From Monoplex corrugatus (taxonomy: Eukaryota; Mollusca; Gastropoda; Littorinimorpha; Ranellidae), in contig JAPXFY010000031.1 in assembly GCA_030674185.1 (NCBI GenBank), positions 46,218,507 to 46,282,506 on the forward strand: 64,000 nt of DNA, read 5' to 3'. Below the pieces are notes generated by a model. The model ran no database searches. It saw only the letters and a list, made by a program, of their open reading frames with translations, and was not told the DNA's origin. Made by a program: the position numbers and the translations under genes. How positions within the stretch are numbered: the stretch's first letter is position 1; every line of letters starts with the position of its first letter. Below are positions 32,155 through 44,084 of this stretch, piece after piece.

Positions 32155-33312
32155 CCATAGTTATGGATGGACTGTGGACTGTGTTCAAGAAATATCATTC
32201 ATCACACTTGAGTGGAATTTGGATTTTGTTCAAGAAATATAATTCATCACACTTGAGTGGAATTTGGATTTTGTTCAAGAAATATAATTCATCACACCCA
32301 AGCCCATAGTTATGGATGGAGTGTGGATTTTGTTCAAGAAATATCATTCATCACACCCAAGCCCATAGTTATGGATGGAGTGTGGACTGTGTTCAGGAAA
32401 TATCATTCATCACACTTGAGTGGACTTTGGATTTTGTCCAAGAATTTGAGAAATATTATTCATCACACTGATAGTATAGTTTGAACTTTGTTCAAATGAT
32501 ATTGTTCATCACACTGTGTACAGTTTGAACTTTTGTTCATGTGATATTGTTCATCACACTGAGCATACTTTGGACGTGGTTCAAGTGATATTGTTCATCA
32601 CACTGAGCATACTTTGGACTTGGTTCAAGAGATATTGTTCATCACACTGAGCATACTTTGGACTTGGTTCAAGAGATATTGTTCATCACACTGTGCATAC
32701 TTTGGACTTGGTTCAAGAGATATTGTTCATCAAACTGAGCATACTTTGGACTTGGTTCAAGAGATATTGTTCATCACACTGTTCATACTTTGGACTTGGT
32801 TCAAGAGATATTGTTCATCACACTGTTCATACTTTGGACTTGGTTCAAGAGATATTGTTCATCACACTGTGCATACTTTGGACTTGGTTCAAGTGATATT
32901 GTTCATCACACTGAGCATACTTTGGACTTGGTTCAAGAGATATTGTTCATCACACTGTTCATACTTTGGACTTGGTTCAAGAGATATTGTTCATCACACT
33001 GTGCATACTTTGGTCTTGGTTCAAGAGATATTGTTCATCACACTGTGCATACTTTGGTCTTGGTTCAAGAGATATTGTTCATCACACTGTTCATACTTTG
33101 GTCTTGGTTCAAGAGATATTGTTCAGAACACTGTGTATAGTTTCAACTTTTGTTCAAGAGATATTGTTCATCACACTGGAGTGCAGTTTGAAGTTTTGTT
33201 CAACAGATATCATTCATCACACTAAGTATACTTTGGATTTGGTTCAAAGGATATTGTTCATGACAACGGAGTATGTTTGGACTTTGTTCACGACATATTC
33301 ATCACACCTGGA
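32155..33312. repeat. 44-bp minisatellite array
   Basis: About 26 units. The right two-thirds are regular: ACTTTGGACTTGGTTCAAGA plus GATATTGTTCATCACACTG and a short GAGCAT/GTTCAT/GTGCAT slot. The left third (32155-32460) uses a longer related unit containing AAGCCCATAGTTATGGATGG. Frames of up to 203 codons are periodic echoes. Confidence 0.95.
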
Positions 33313-33374
33313 CAGGCAGACTTGGCTGGAGCGAATGGAATTATCCAAGCGCAATGAATCTGTCTTGAACCAAC

Positions 33375-33564
33375 TCAGAACTGGTTGGTTTGACAGTGCC
33401 ATGGACTCAAGATGTGTGATATCTCCAAGTGCCATCTCAGCTGGCTACATCATCAACTGGCCTGTTTGCTGACCATGTTATTGTTTCCTCATTCTGGTGG
33501 TGTTAGCTTGATGTTTTTATAGGTCCCTCCCGCTCCCTCCAAACTCCATATCATGGGCTCTATC
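33375..33564 (+). mobile_element. SINE-B copy 4 (5' part)
   Basis: TGACAGTGCCATGGACTCAAG, GATATCTCCAAGTGCCATC-like head and CATTCTGGTGGTGTTAGCTT body match SINE-B. It is truncated before the 3' block, next to the TIR element at 33571. Confidence 0.55.
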
Positions 33565-34096
33565 CTAAGTCAGGGCTTAAAACAGGAGGAGGAAAAAAAC
33601 ACTGACACTGGGGGGGGGGGGGGGGGGGGTCTGGGGGCATGCTCCCCCGGGGAAATTTTTTAAAAACCAAATGTAAATCTATGCCATTTCGCGCTTTCTG
33701 GACATAATTTCAAGAGATATTTAGTGCATAAAAATTGCTATAAACACATAATTATTACAGGAAGATATATTTGGGAAAAGGGGAGAAGGGGTTAAAAACA
33801 TAATAATAAAATGAACACTCACCCTTTAGCTTGAGTGTTTTTAATTAAAGAGTCATCAAAAGTCTGACCCGCTTGAACAATGTCTGCGCGCTCCGCCATT
33901 TTGTTTTTTTCCAAAAAGTCCGACCGGAAACTTCTTCCAAGAAAAATCAGGGGCCATAACTTGCGCGCCGTTGCCATGAACCAATCAAGGTTGCCTTGCT
34001 CCTTTCTTTTTTATTTGATTTTATTTATTTATTTTTTTTACAAACCGAAATCGCGGAATTCCGCCCGGACGCGGAACGTTTTAAGCTCTGCTAAGT
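33565..34096 (+). mobile_element. Short TIR element, copy 2, with CTAAGT target duplication
   Basis: The element proper is 33571-34090, starting CAGGGCTTAAAAC and ending GTTTTAAGCTCTG. It is flanked on both sides by CTAAGT (33565-33570 and 34091-34096). It matches copy 1 (4322-4770) closely, with an extra internal segment around 33845-33950 that contains CCATTTTG and TTTTTCC. The exact flanking repeat supports transposition. A 6-bp match rather than 8 leaves the superfamily open. Confidence 0.8.
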
Positions 34097-34310
34097 GCAG
34101 AGATGCTATCCTGGAACTGACGAGTCATTATCTGGCAGACTCCTTGAGTCTGTGCAAAACCCTGTACAGGGGTATGGTCTCCATATGGGGAGGGCGGGGG
34201 AGAGAAGGAGAGGGAGGGGTAGGAGAGAATAGGGCCTGTCAAACACTAAGCTGACACCTGCAGAATGACTGGAGCGTTACTATGGCAGCCAATAGGGCAG
34301 ATGTTATGCT
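34097..34310 (-). mobile_element. SINE-B copy 5 (partial)
   Basis: On the minus strand it has the block GGGTTTTGCACAGACTC and, further on, a CATTCTGCAGGTGTCAGCTT body. A G/A-rich tract (34180-34235) replaces the usual C run. It lies in opposite orientation to SINE-B copy 4. Confidence 0.6.
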
Positions 34311-34458
34311 GCACACTGGCATACAAATGGCTGACTTGGCAATCATAATGATAAAATGGTTGACTTGGCAATCATAATGGTACACAAATAAGCAAATGTT
34401 TCAGATGGTTTGGGGTGAATGTTAGGCCATCAAGATAGTTATGAAGTATAATGGTTAG

Positions 34459-34535
34459 TATTTGTGTGTTGTGTTGTGTTGTGTTGTGTTGTGTGTGTGT
34501 GTGTATGTGTGTGTTGTGTGTGTGTGTGTGTGTGT

Positions 34536-34617
<82 letters not shown>

Positions 34618-34645
34618 TGTGTGTGTGTGTGTGTCTGTGTCTGTG
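34459..34645. repeat. (GT)n microsatellite
   Basis: TGTGT and TTGTG runs totalling about 185 bases. Confidence 0.96.
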
Positions 34646-34689
34646 TTCCAATTTTTTTTCAGAAATGCACACTGTTTTGTCCCACACTG

Positions 34690-34952
34690 CGCAGGTGGTA
34701 TGTTGCAGCGCTGTCTTTATACCCGTCTTCAGCGGCAGTGCATGCTGGGTGTTTTTCTGTTTCGGTAACTCAGCTAATGACGTACCTTACAGGATCCTTC
34801 ACCTACATGTTAGATATTCTGCATACGTTTTCGTGTGAAGGGAATTTAGACACTGGCAGGTCTGCACACCTGACCCGGAAGATTGGAAAAATCAAGACAT
34901 ACGAAAGTGTCTACATGGATCGAACCTTCGACTCCAGCTTGGATTTCCGCCA
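34690..34952 (+). repeat. Dispersed family E copy
   Basis: Contains GCATGCTGGGTGTTTTTCTG, TACCTTACAGGATCCTTCAC, CACTGGCAGGTCTGCACACC and GAAAAATCAAGACA. It matches the minus strand of 56640-56810 and part of 9950-10075. The layout (CATGCTGGGT ... TTACAGGAT ... CTGGCAGGTCTGCACA) is that of a very common molluscan interspersed repeat as I recall it. Confidence 0.65.
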
Positions 34953-34966
34953 TTTACCCACTTAAA

Positions 34967-35287
34967 GACTTCCATGGACAGCAAAGAAAACAAACGAGAC
35001 AATCTTGAAGGAGGCAAACACAGAAACAACATTAATGAAGAAGATTAGGAAAAGACAAGCAACATTTAGAGGACATTTTATAAGGCAAGAGAAATTAGAG
35101 CACCTAGTCACAACAGGAAAGCTGGAGGGTAAAAGAGCACCAGAAAGACCCAGGGAGAAATTTAGGACGGACTTGCAGAGTAGATGAAGACAGAGAGGGT
35201 AGGAGATGTAATTGCATCGACAAGGGATAGATTGGTATGGAGGGCCATGATCGCCAACGCCATGCTGCAGGGCACATGATGATGATG
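34967..35287 (+). pseudogene. LINE 3' end, 5'-truncated copy b
   Basis: Encodes WTAKKTNETI, KKIRKRQATF-GHF, LEHLVTTGKLEGKRAP and then loses frame. It ends in ATGATGATGATG. It is flanked by near-identical target duplications ACCCACTTAAA (34956-34966) and ACCCACTAAA (35288-35297). Only the polyprotein tail survives. Confidence 0.88.
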
Positions 35288-35297
35288 ACCCACTAAA

Positions 35298-35545
35298 CTA
35301 CCACGCCTGTCATCTGGATTCTGAATCCAGCGACCTCAATTCCATTTGCACCAGCGCCATAAGTGCCATGTGATGGAATGCCATGTGACAGACAAGATGT
35401 AAAATGATCACGGCATATGCCATGACCCTGTACGTAAAACCTACGTGCTGGCGACAAATCCGGTGAATTCTTGTGAAATGTGTCTTTCCTTCTCTATTAT
35501 CCCATGAAGCCCCAGTAAAACAACCCACTAAGGCAATTCTCAATT
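35298..35545. other. Spacer, no gene seen
   Basis: Unique sequence with no motif recognised. Confidence 0.35.
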
Positions 35546-35549
35546 CAAC

Positions 35550-36092
<543 letters not shown>

Positions 36093-36132
36093 TCAGTGTA
36101 GAGCTGGGCCTGTACTACGCTCTTAAAGTGTC

Positions 36133-36300
36133 AAGACACACACACACACACAACACACACACACACACACACACACATACGCACGCACGCACGCGTGCGC
36201 GCGCGCATAGATACACACATGCATGCACATACACACATTCACACAACGGTCGCTTGCAAACACGCACGCACGCACACACACACCCTCTATCGCAAGCGCG
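36133..36300. repeat. (CA)n with GCAC and CG alternation
   Basis: CA runs change into GCACGCACGCAC and an alternating CGCGCGCG segment (36190-36206), a sequence type able to adopt the Z form. Confidence 0.9.
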
Positions 36301-36394
36301 CACAAAGAAAGTTTTCAGCAGGCCTTATGGGGGATGTGAACTCACAGAACACAGCTCATAAACCACACACACACAATCAACACTTGCTTCTGTC

Positions 36395-37403
36395 TCTGTT
36401 TGCCTGCCTGTCTCTCCATTAACACTTTCACTCCCTGCCTGTTTGTTTGCCTGTCTGTCTCTCTATTAACACTTTCACTCCCTGCCTGTTTGTTTGCCTG
36501 TCTGTCTCTCTATTAACACTTTCACTCCTTGCCTGTTTGTTTGCCTGTCTGTCTCTCTATTAACACTTTCACTCCCTGCCTGTTTGTTTGCCTGCCTGTC
36601 TCTCTATTAACACTTTCACTCCCTGCCTGTTTGTTTGCCTGCCTGTCTCTCTATTAACACTTTCACTCCCTGCCTGTTTGTTTGCCTGTCTGTCTCTCTA
36701 TTAACACTTTCACTCCCTGCCTGTTTGTTTGCCTGTCTGTCTCTCTATTAACACTTTCACTCCCTGCCTGTTTGTTTGCCTGCCTGTTTCTCTATTAACA
36801 CTTTCACTCCTGCCTGTTTGTTTGCCTGTCTGTCTCTCTATTAACACTTTCACTCCCTGCCTGTTTGTTTGCCTGCCTGTCTCTCTATTAACACTTTCAC
36901 TCCCTGCCTGTTTGTTTGCCTGCCTGTCTCTCTATTAACACTTTCACTCCCTGCCTGTTTGTTTGCCTGCCTGTCTCTCTATTAACACTTTCACTCCCTG
37001 CCTGTTTGTTTGCCTGTCTGTCTCTCTATTAACACTTTCACTCCCTGCCTGTTTGTTTGCCTGTCTGTCTCTCTATTAACACTTTCACTCCCTGCCTGTT
37101 TGTTTGCCTGTCTGTCTCTCTATTAACACTTTCACTCCCTGCCTGTTTGTTTGCCTGCCTGTTTCTCTATTAACACTTTCACTCCTGCCTGTTTGTTTGC
37201 CTGTCTGTCTCTCTATTAACACTTTCACTCCTTGCCTGTTTGTTTGCCTGCCTGTCTCTCCATTAACACTTTCACTGCCTGCCTGTTTGTTTGCCTGCCT
37301 GTCTCTCTATTAACACTTTCACTCCCTGCCTGTTTGTTTGCCTGCCTGTCTCTCTATTAACACTTTCACTCCCTGCCTGTTTGTTTGCCTGCCTGTTTCT
37401 CTA
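36395..37403. repeat. 47-bp minisatellite array derived from a TTAA element edge
   Basis: About 22 units of TTAACACTTTCACTCCCTGC plus CTGTTTGTTTGCCTGCCTG and TCTCTCTA. The last unit runs directly into the TTAA fold-back element (TTAACACTTTCACTCCCTGA then CCCTATCCGCCAGC). Each array unit is therefore the element's terminal 17 or so bases plus its left flank. Sub-variants (TGTCTGTC or TGCCTGTC, CCCTG or CCTTG) are mixed. Confidence 0.93.
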
Positions 37404-37696
37404 TTAACACTTTCACTCCCTGACCCTATCCGCCAGCTTTGTGCATTATCAGCCATGACGGTAAACAAAACTAACTCTTCCACACCCTCACCCTATCCAC
37501 CATCTTCTGAACCCCCATTTCACTCCCTCTCCCTATCCACCAGCTTTCCAAACATAACCATTTCACTCTCCTACCCTAACCACCAGTGTGAGGAAGAAAG
37601 CTGATGGAAGCTAAGTAAGCTGGTGGATAGGGTGGGGGAGTGAAAGGGTTAAAACTGTGCAGCAGGGGGACAGGGGTGAAGGAGTCAAAGGGTTAA
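37404..37696. mobile_element. TTAA fold-back element, copy 1
   Basis: Starts TTAACACTTTCACTCCCT and ends in two nested right ends, GTGAAAGGGTTAA (37640-37652) and GTCAAAGGGTTAA (37684-37696). Internal CCCTATCCACCAG and its complement CTGGTGGATAGGG form stems, and a CAGCCATGACGGTAAAC segment links them. TTAA ends with CCCTTT(G/C)A termini resemble piggyBac-type MITEs. Related copies are at 48548-48739 and 57740-58166. Confidence 0.7.
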
Positions 37697-37817
37697 GCAC
37701 ACACATTACGGGCTTTGCAGTACGGCTCAGCAGGGAGTTAAACTCAGTCGCCAGGCTCATAAACTTGCGCCACTGGCCGCTACATGACCCTGTTCCGTCC
37801 ATCCCCACTGACCTGAC

Positions 37818-38016
37818 CTGACCAGTTGTGTGTCTGGGTGTGTGTGTGGTCGTGTGTTGTGTGTGTGTGTGTGGTGTGTTGTGTGTGTTGTGTGTTGTGT
37901 GTGTGTGTGTGTTGTTGTGTGTGTGTTGTTGTTTGTATGTGTGTGTGTTGCTGTGTGTGTGTGTGTGTTGTTGTGTGTGTGTGTGTTGTGGTGTGTGTGT
38001 GTTGTGTGTGTGTTGT

Positions 38017-38048
<32 letters not shown>

Positions 38049-38340
38049 TTGTGTGTGTGTGTGGTGTGTGGTTTGTGTGTGTGGTGTCTGTGTGTGTGTG
38101 TGTGAGTGAGTGTGTGTGTCTGTGTGTTTGTGTGTGTGTGTGTGTGTCTGTGTGTGTCTGTGTGTGTTGTGTGTGTGTGTGTGTGTTGTGTGTCTTGTGT
38201 GTTCTGTGTGTGTCTGTGTGTGTGTGTGTTGTGTGATGTGTGTGTGTTGTGTGTGTGTGTGTGTGTGTTGTCTGTGTGTGTGCCTGCTGTGTGTTGATGT
38301 GTGAGATGGATATAGGGTGTTGTGTGGCCTGTTGTGTGTG

Positions 38341-38383
<43 letters not shown>

Positions 38384-38385
38384 GT
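37818..38385. repeat. (GT)n-rich microsatellite
   Basis: TGTG runs with TTG, GGT and CTG interruptions. Very long Cys-Val frames are artefacts. Confidence 0.95.
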
Positions 38386-38441
38386 GCCTCCTGTGTGCAA
38401 TGCTAGAGATGGAATAGGGTGTTGTGCACCAGACCTGTTGT

Positions 38442-38486
<45 letters not shown>

Positions 38487-38564
38487 TGTGCCTCCTGTGT
38501 GCAATGTTAGAGATGGAAGTAGGGTGTTGTGCACCAGACCTGTGTTGTGTGGTGTGTTGTGTGT

Positions 38565-38609
<45 letters not shown>

Positions 38610-38766
38610 CTCCTGTGTGCAATGTTAGAGATGGAAGTAGGGTGTTGTGCACCAGACCTGTGTGTGTGTGGTGTGTGTGTGTGTGTGTGTGTGTGTGTTG
38701 TGTTGTGTGTGGTGTTGTGCCTCCTGTGTGCAATGTTAGAGATGGGAGTAGGGTGTTGTGCACCAG

Positions 38767-38797
<31 letters not shown>

Positions 38798-38925
38798 GTG
38801 TTGTGTGTGTGTGTGTTTTGTGTGTGTGTGTGTGTGTGTGTGGGGTGGGTGTGTGTGTGTGTGTGCCTCCTGTGTGCAATGTTAGAGAGGAAGTAGGGTG
38901 CTGTGCACCAGACCTGTGACTGGCT
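38386..38925. repeat. GT array with a 60-bp repeated block
   Basis: Five copies of a block GCCTCCTGTGTGCAATGTTA ... GGGTGTTGTGCACCAGACCT are separated by GT runs of variable length (40-60 bases), i.e. a macro-unit of about 105 bp in which the microsatellite part drifts freely. Confidence 0.92.
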
Positions 38926-39029
38926 GATCAGGGCTGACAGTGCTTTATGTCCCTTGGACCTTCTGGCGGTTCTGGACTGAGGTGCAGGGGGAACGGGACT
39001 GGACGGGGGTGGGGGAGGGGGGCACGAGC

Positions 39030-39645
39030 AATGGTTATTTGTGTTGATTAGTATTTTTGTTGAAAGCCCAACCGACTGCGCAGAGCCATATCAGGGCTAC
39101 AACCGTTTCAAAACATAATACTTCAAACAAACAAACAAACAAAAAAAGGGGGGGGGGAAGAAAAAAAAATAAAAGGAAAAAAAAATTAAGTACACATATG
39201 AATGCATTCACACACATAATCTAAGATGTCCCTGGCGTTGACCATTCCGTCCAATTTATCGCACAGGAGATTAAAAAAAAAACATACCTGAATACAAATT
39301 TAAACATAACTAAGGACACTAGAACATATATAAGAACGGGCGTAAATTACCTAAAATTGCTTCCACATATCTCATTTCCCTAGAGCCAAAAAAGCACTTC
39401 ATATATGTACCTAATTATCAGTCCTAAGGAAAAGTATGTAAAGCTTTATCGAACAATACAGGTGAATGGACCAGAAATCAGAAATCATAAAACGAAGGAA
39501 GAAATGACAGAAAGCAAAGGAGAAAAAGAAACAAAGAGAGTGACAGAAAAGAGGAAATTTCTAGCACAGAATTTCCAAAAGGAGGGATACTATTTATACC
39601 GAAAGAGCCCCCGGCATCCACACGGGGTTGATATTTATGTTCAAG
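39030..39645 (+). repeat. Dispersed repeat R1, reference copy
   Basis: The most complete R1 copy: AAAGCCCAACCGACTGCGCA at the left, A- and G-rich tract, CCAATTTATCGCACAGG, GAATACAAATTTAAAC, the GTGAATGGACCAG phrase, a purine-rich tract, and AGGGATACTATTTATACCG at the right. A 104-codon plus frame (39405-39719) overlaps it but is not conserved among copies. Confidence 0.8.
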
Positions 39646-39914
39646 ACCCAAATGGTTCATTATCTGTACACAGGGTACAGAAATTCAGTTTTTGGAATAT
39701 GCCATACTATAGCAAGTAAATAAATAAACAATCACAACAATATAATAAATAATAATAGGGTAGTGGCATCAAGTAGCTTTTCTAAAAACATTCAGCCTTT
39801 GCCCATAAAGGCTTATATTATACAGAGACAAACAATGTTCATGGACGATCTGTAATTGCATAGAAACATCAAAACAATGCTAGAATGGAGGATCATTAGG
39901 ATAGTGAGAGATTT
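39646..39914. other. Spacer, no gene seen
   Basis: AT-rich unique sequence. Confidence 0.35.
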
Positions 39915-39984
39915 TGTGTGTGTGTGTGTGTGTGTGTGCGTTCGTTCGTTATTTTTTTAAACGTCTATTCACACACGTGCTTTT

Positions 39985-40041
<57 letters not shown>

Positions 40042-40080
40042 TGTGTGTGTGTGTGTGTGTGTGTTTGCGCGCGCGCACGA
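39915..40080. repeat. (GT)n-(GA)n-(GT)n cluster
   Basis: GT run, a short unique segment, a (GA)n run of about 50 bases, GT run, then GCGCGCGCAC (about 40066). Confidence 0.93.
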
Positions 40081-40084
40081 GTGT

Positions 40085-40265
40085 GTTTCCATCTTTGTGG
40101 TGGTGTAAGCATAGTGCTTCATAGATCACTCTTCCCTCCCTCCTCATTTCCAAGACCTTGCCAGCACATAGGGTTTTGCGCTGGCTCAGGGATCCTGCCG
40201 GATAACTGCCGGCAGATCTGGTTTTAGCACATAAGAAAATGTCCGAGTGCAGTTAACCCCTCCCG
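40085..40265 (+). mobile_element. SINE-B copy 6 (3' part)
   Basis: TTTGTGGTGGTGTAAGC, a CCCTCCCTCC segment in place of the C run, and CCAAGACCTTGCCAGCACAT with GGGATCCTGCCGGATAAC match the SINE-B 3' half. Confidence 0.65.
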
Positions 40266-40324
40266 GAAAAAAAGCAGACAAACTCTGTGTGCCTCTGTCT
40301 CAATAATTCACTTTTCAATTTGTT

Positions 40325-41535
40325 GATCATAAAACAGATGACTTGGTGTGATACAGGGTTGACAGATGATTTGGAGTGATACAGGGTTGACAGGTGACTT
40401 GGAGTGATACAGGGTTGACAGTGACTTGGTGTGATCCAGGGTTGACAGATGACTTGGAGTGATGCAGGGTAGACAGATGACTTGGAGTGATGCAGGGTTG
40501 ACAGATGACTTGGAGTGATGCAGGGTTGACAGATGACTTGGAGTGATACAGGGTTGACAGATGACTTGGAGTGATGCAGGGTTGACAGATGACTTGGAGT
40601 GATACAGGGTTGACAGATGACTTGGAGTGATGCAGGGTTGACAGATGACTTGGAATGATACAGGGTTGACAGGTGACTTGGAGTGATGCAGGTTGACAGA
40701 TGACTTGGAGTGATGCAGGGTTGACAGATGACTTGGAATGATACAGGGTTGACAGATGACTTGGAATGATGCAGAGTTGACAGATGACTTGGAGTGATGC
40801 AGGTTGACAGATGACTTGGAGTGATGCAGGGTTGACAGATGACTTGGAGTGATACAGGGTTGACAGAAAACTTGGATGATGCAGGGTTGACAGATGACTT
40901 GGAGTGATGCAGGGTTGACAGATGACTTGGAGTGATCAGGGTTGACAGAAAACTTGGATGATGCAGGGTTGACAGATAACTTGGAGTGATGCAGGGTTGA
41001 CAGATGACTTGGAGTGATGCAGGGTTGACAGATAACTTGGAATGATGCAGGGTTGACAGATGACTTGGAGTGATACAGGGTTGACAGATGACTTGGAATG
41101 ATGCATGGTTGACAGTGACTTGGAGTGATACAGGGTTGACAGATGACTTGGAATGATGCAGGGTTGATAGTGACTTGGAATGATACAGGTTGATAGATGA
41201 CTTGGAATGATGCAGGGTTGACAGATGACTTAGAGTGATAGAGGGTTGACAGATGACTTAGAGTGATAGAGGGTTGACAGATGACTTGGAGTGATGCAGG
41301 GTTGACAGATGACTTGGAGTGATACAGAGTTGACAGATGACTTAGAGTGATAGAGGGTTGACAGATGACTTGGAGTGATACAGGGTTGACAGATGACTTG
41401 GAGTAATGCAGGGTTGACAGATGACTTGGTGTGATGCAGGGTTGACAGATGACTTGGAGTAATGCAGGGTTGACAGATGACTTGGTGTGATGCAGGGTTG
41501 ACAGATGACTTTGAGTGATGCAGGGTTGACAGCGC
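40325..41535. repeat. 28-bp minisatellite array
   Basis: About 43 units of GACTTGGAGTGATGCAGGGT plus TGACAGAT. The main variants are GATACAGG and GATAGAGG, AATGATG, and units with 1-2 base losses (40430, 40690, 40800, 40870, 40940). A 441-codon minus-strand frame is an echo created by 28-bp units with compensating indels. Confidence 0.96.
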
Positions 41536-41578
41536 TTGATATGTCCCCCAAGATATTCAAGGCTGTCCGAGATGTTTT

Positions 41579-41641
41579 GAGTGTGAGACAGACAGACAGA
41601 CACAAACGCAGTGTGAGACAGACAGACAGACACAAACGCAT
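41579..41641. repeat. 30-bp duplication
   Basis: Two copies of GTGTGAGACAGACAGACAGA plus CACAAACGCA side by side. Confidence 0.9.
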
Positions 41642-42305
41642 ATACTTTCCATCTTGTCAGCTGACCCGAAAGAGATCCTATGATTATATGGGTTACAGAG
41701 CTACAACAGTAGTAACCATTATGATGACATGAATTAACCCCTTTTGGTTTGTAACTGTTACTAACGTTCTCCGACCTGTCTATGCATACTGCGTCATAAC
41801 AGTTTACTTTTCTGACAGAAGTCTACACGGAACACCAACACTATCCAAGCCGGGTACCCCCTCCCCCCCCCCCCTCCACACACACACATCAAAGTTCTCA
41901 TTCGGAAAGACTTGAGACAAGCCGACCTACTGACCGAGAGCTACAAAGTAAGCAACGACTGTTTAATATCCCTTTACACGACTGGCACAGACCATAACCA
42001 ACAGTATACTGACGTCACGCAGGACTCCAACCAATGGAAGAACACAGTCCTTATGTAGAAGACACGGCTTATGTCCCTTGGTTTATTTAGATGGGAGCTG
42101 TGTTAAGTTTGACCTATTCTGTTGTATATAGTGCGCTTTCATTTAATTCACACATCAAGACATATCGCCTTATGTATATCATTATAATCAATAGTCGTGT
42201 AGTAGTAGTAGTAATAATATTTATTTAGTAGTAATGGTTGTTGTAATCGTATGTAAGAAGTAGTAGTAGTGGTACATTGTAGAACAGTCCTAATTACCTA
42301 GGGAT
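41642..42305. other. Unique spacer, no gene seen
   Basis: About 660 bases. Contains a C run at 41863-41874, AGTAGTAGTAGTAAT at about 42200 and AGAAGTAGTAGTAGTGG at about 42256. No frame longer than 75 codons and no splice-site-bounded exon was noted. Confidence 0.4.
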
Positions 42306-42309
42306 TCAT

Positions 42310-44035
42310 CGTGCTCATGCCAAACCTTCCACTACTTCGGTGGACAGGCTCCTGGGGCATGCACAAAGCCATAAGCGTGTAAGATCCTCTAAGCTGACAC
42401 CATCCCAATGATTATAACATGGAGATGGGCAGATTACTGACACCATCCTAATGATTACAACATGGATATGGACAGCTTATTGACACCATCCCAATGATTA
42501 TAACATGGAGATGGGCAGTTTACTGACACCATCCCAATGATTATAACATGGAGATGGGCAATTAACGGCCAGCTTACTGACACCATCCAATGATTATAAC
42601 ATGGAGATGGGCAGCGTACTGACACCATCCCAATGATTATAACATGGAGATGGGCAGTTTACTGACACCATCCCAATCATTATAACATGGAGATGGGCAG
42701 CTTACTGACACCATCTCAATGATTATAACTGAGATGGCAGTATGACACCTCTTATGGGAGGGCAGCTTACTGACACATCCATGATTATAACATGGAGATG
42801 ACATTACTGACACTATAATGATATAACATGGAGATGGGCAGCTTACTGACACTATCCCAATGATTATAACATGGAGATGGGCAGCTTTACTGACACTATC
42901 CAATGATTATAACATGGAGATGGACAATTAACGGCCAGTTTACTGACACCATCCTAATGATTATAACATGGAGATGGGCAGTCTGTTACTGAGACCATTA
43001 TCCATCAATGATTATAACATGGAGATGGACAATTAACGGCCAGTTTACTGACACCATCCTAATGATTATAACATGGAGATGGGCAGTTTACTGACACCAT
43101 CCTAATGATTATAACATGGAGATGGACAATTAACGGCCAGTTTACTGACACCATCCTAATGATTATAACATGGAGATGGAACAAATTATACGGGCAGTTT
43201 ACTGACACCATCCTAATGATTATAACATGGAGATGGACAATTACGCCAGTTACTGACACCATCCCAATGATTATAACATGGAGATGGGCAGCTTACTGAC
43301 ACCATCCCAATGATTATAACATGGAGATGGCATGCAGTTTACTGACACCATCCCAATGATTATAACATGGAGATGGGCAGCTTACTGAACCATCCATGAT
43401 TATAACATGAGAGGCAGTTATGACCAACCCAATGATTATAACATGGAGATGGCCTACTGACATCAGATATAACTGGGATGACAGCAACTGACACCATCCC
43501 AATGATTATAACATGGAGATGGGCAGCTTACTGACACCATCCCAATGATTATAACATGGAGATGGGCAGCTTACTGACACCATCCCAATGATTATAACAT
43601 GGAGATGGGCAGTTTACTGACACCATCCCAATGATTATAACATGGAGATGGGCAGCTTACTGATACCATCCTAATGATTATAACATGGAGATGGACAGCT
43701 TACTGACACCATCCCAATGATTATAACATGGAGATGGACAGCTTACTGACACCATCCCAATGATTATAACATGGAGATGGCAGCTTACTGATACCATCCT
43801 AATGATTATAAACATGGAGATGGGCAGCTTACTGACACCATCCTAATGATTATAACATGGAGATGGACAATTAACGGCCAGCGTACTGACACTATCCCAA
43901 TGATTATAACACGGACATGGGCAGCTAACGGACCAGCCTTATTTTGATTGTTGCCGGCAGGGGCTGAACAAGACATCAGGATGCCGGGTCCTTGCCTCTA
44001 TCCACAGAGCTAGACAGCCTGCCATGGGTCTAGGA
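42310..44035 (-). mobile_element. SINE-B-like copy 7 with a 43-bp array inside
   Basis: At the right (43935-44030, minus strand) is a tRNA-like head: TAGCTCTGTGGATAGAGGC as A-box region and GTTCAGCCCC as B-box region. At the left (42310-42390) is a sequence resembling the SINE-B 3' block (TTACACGCTTATGGCTTTG on the minus strand). Between them lies the amplified array (42395-43930). The ends are in SINE order and orientation, so the array grew within one SINE. The assignment rests on moderate similarity. Confidence 0.55.
42395..43930. repeat. 43-bp minisatellite array
   Basis: About 34 units of CTTACTGACACCATCCCAAT plus GATTATAACATGGAGATGGG and CAG. A longer unit with ACAATTAACGGCCAG appears in six to eight places (from about 42557 and 42925-43140 and 43870). 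Two zones (42718-42830 and 43385-43480) are ragged with many 1-3 base losses. Confidence 0.95.
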
Positions 44036-44084
44036 GAAAGGAAGAGACGAGACCTCTCCACACAGTCAGAGAGACAAGACCATT

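Noticed and set aside
32614..33472. Frames of up to 203 codons in the 44-bp array
   Set aside because: Periodic translation of the same DNA unit in three frames in turn. The unit length is not a multiple of three.
40308..41633. 441-codon minus-strand frame
   Set aside because: Echo of a 28-bp repeat. A protein would need compensating frame changes at each unit.
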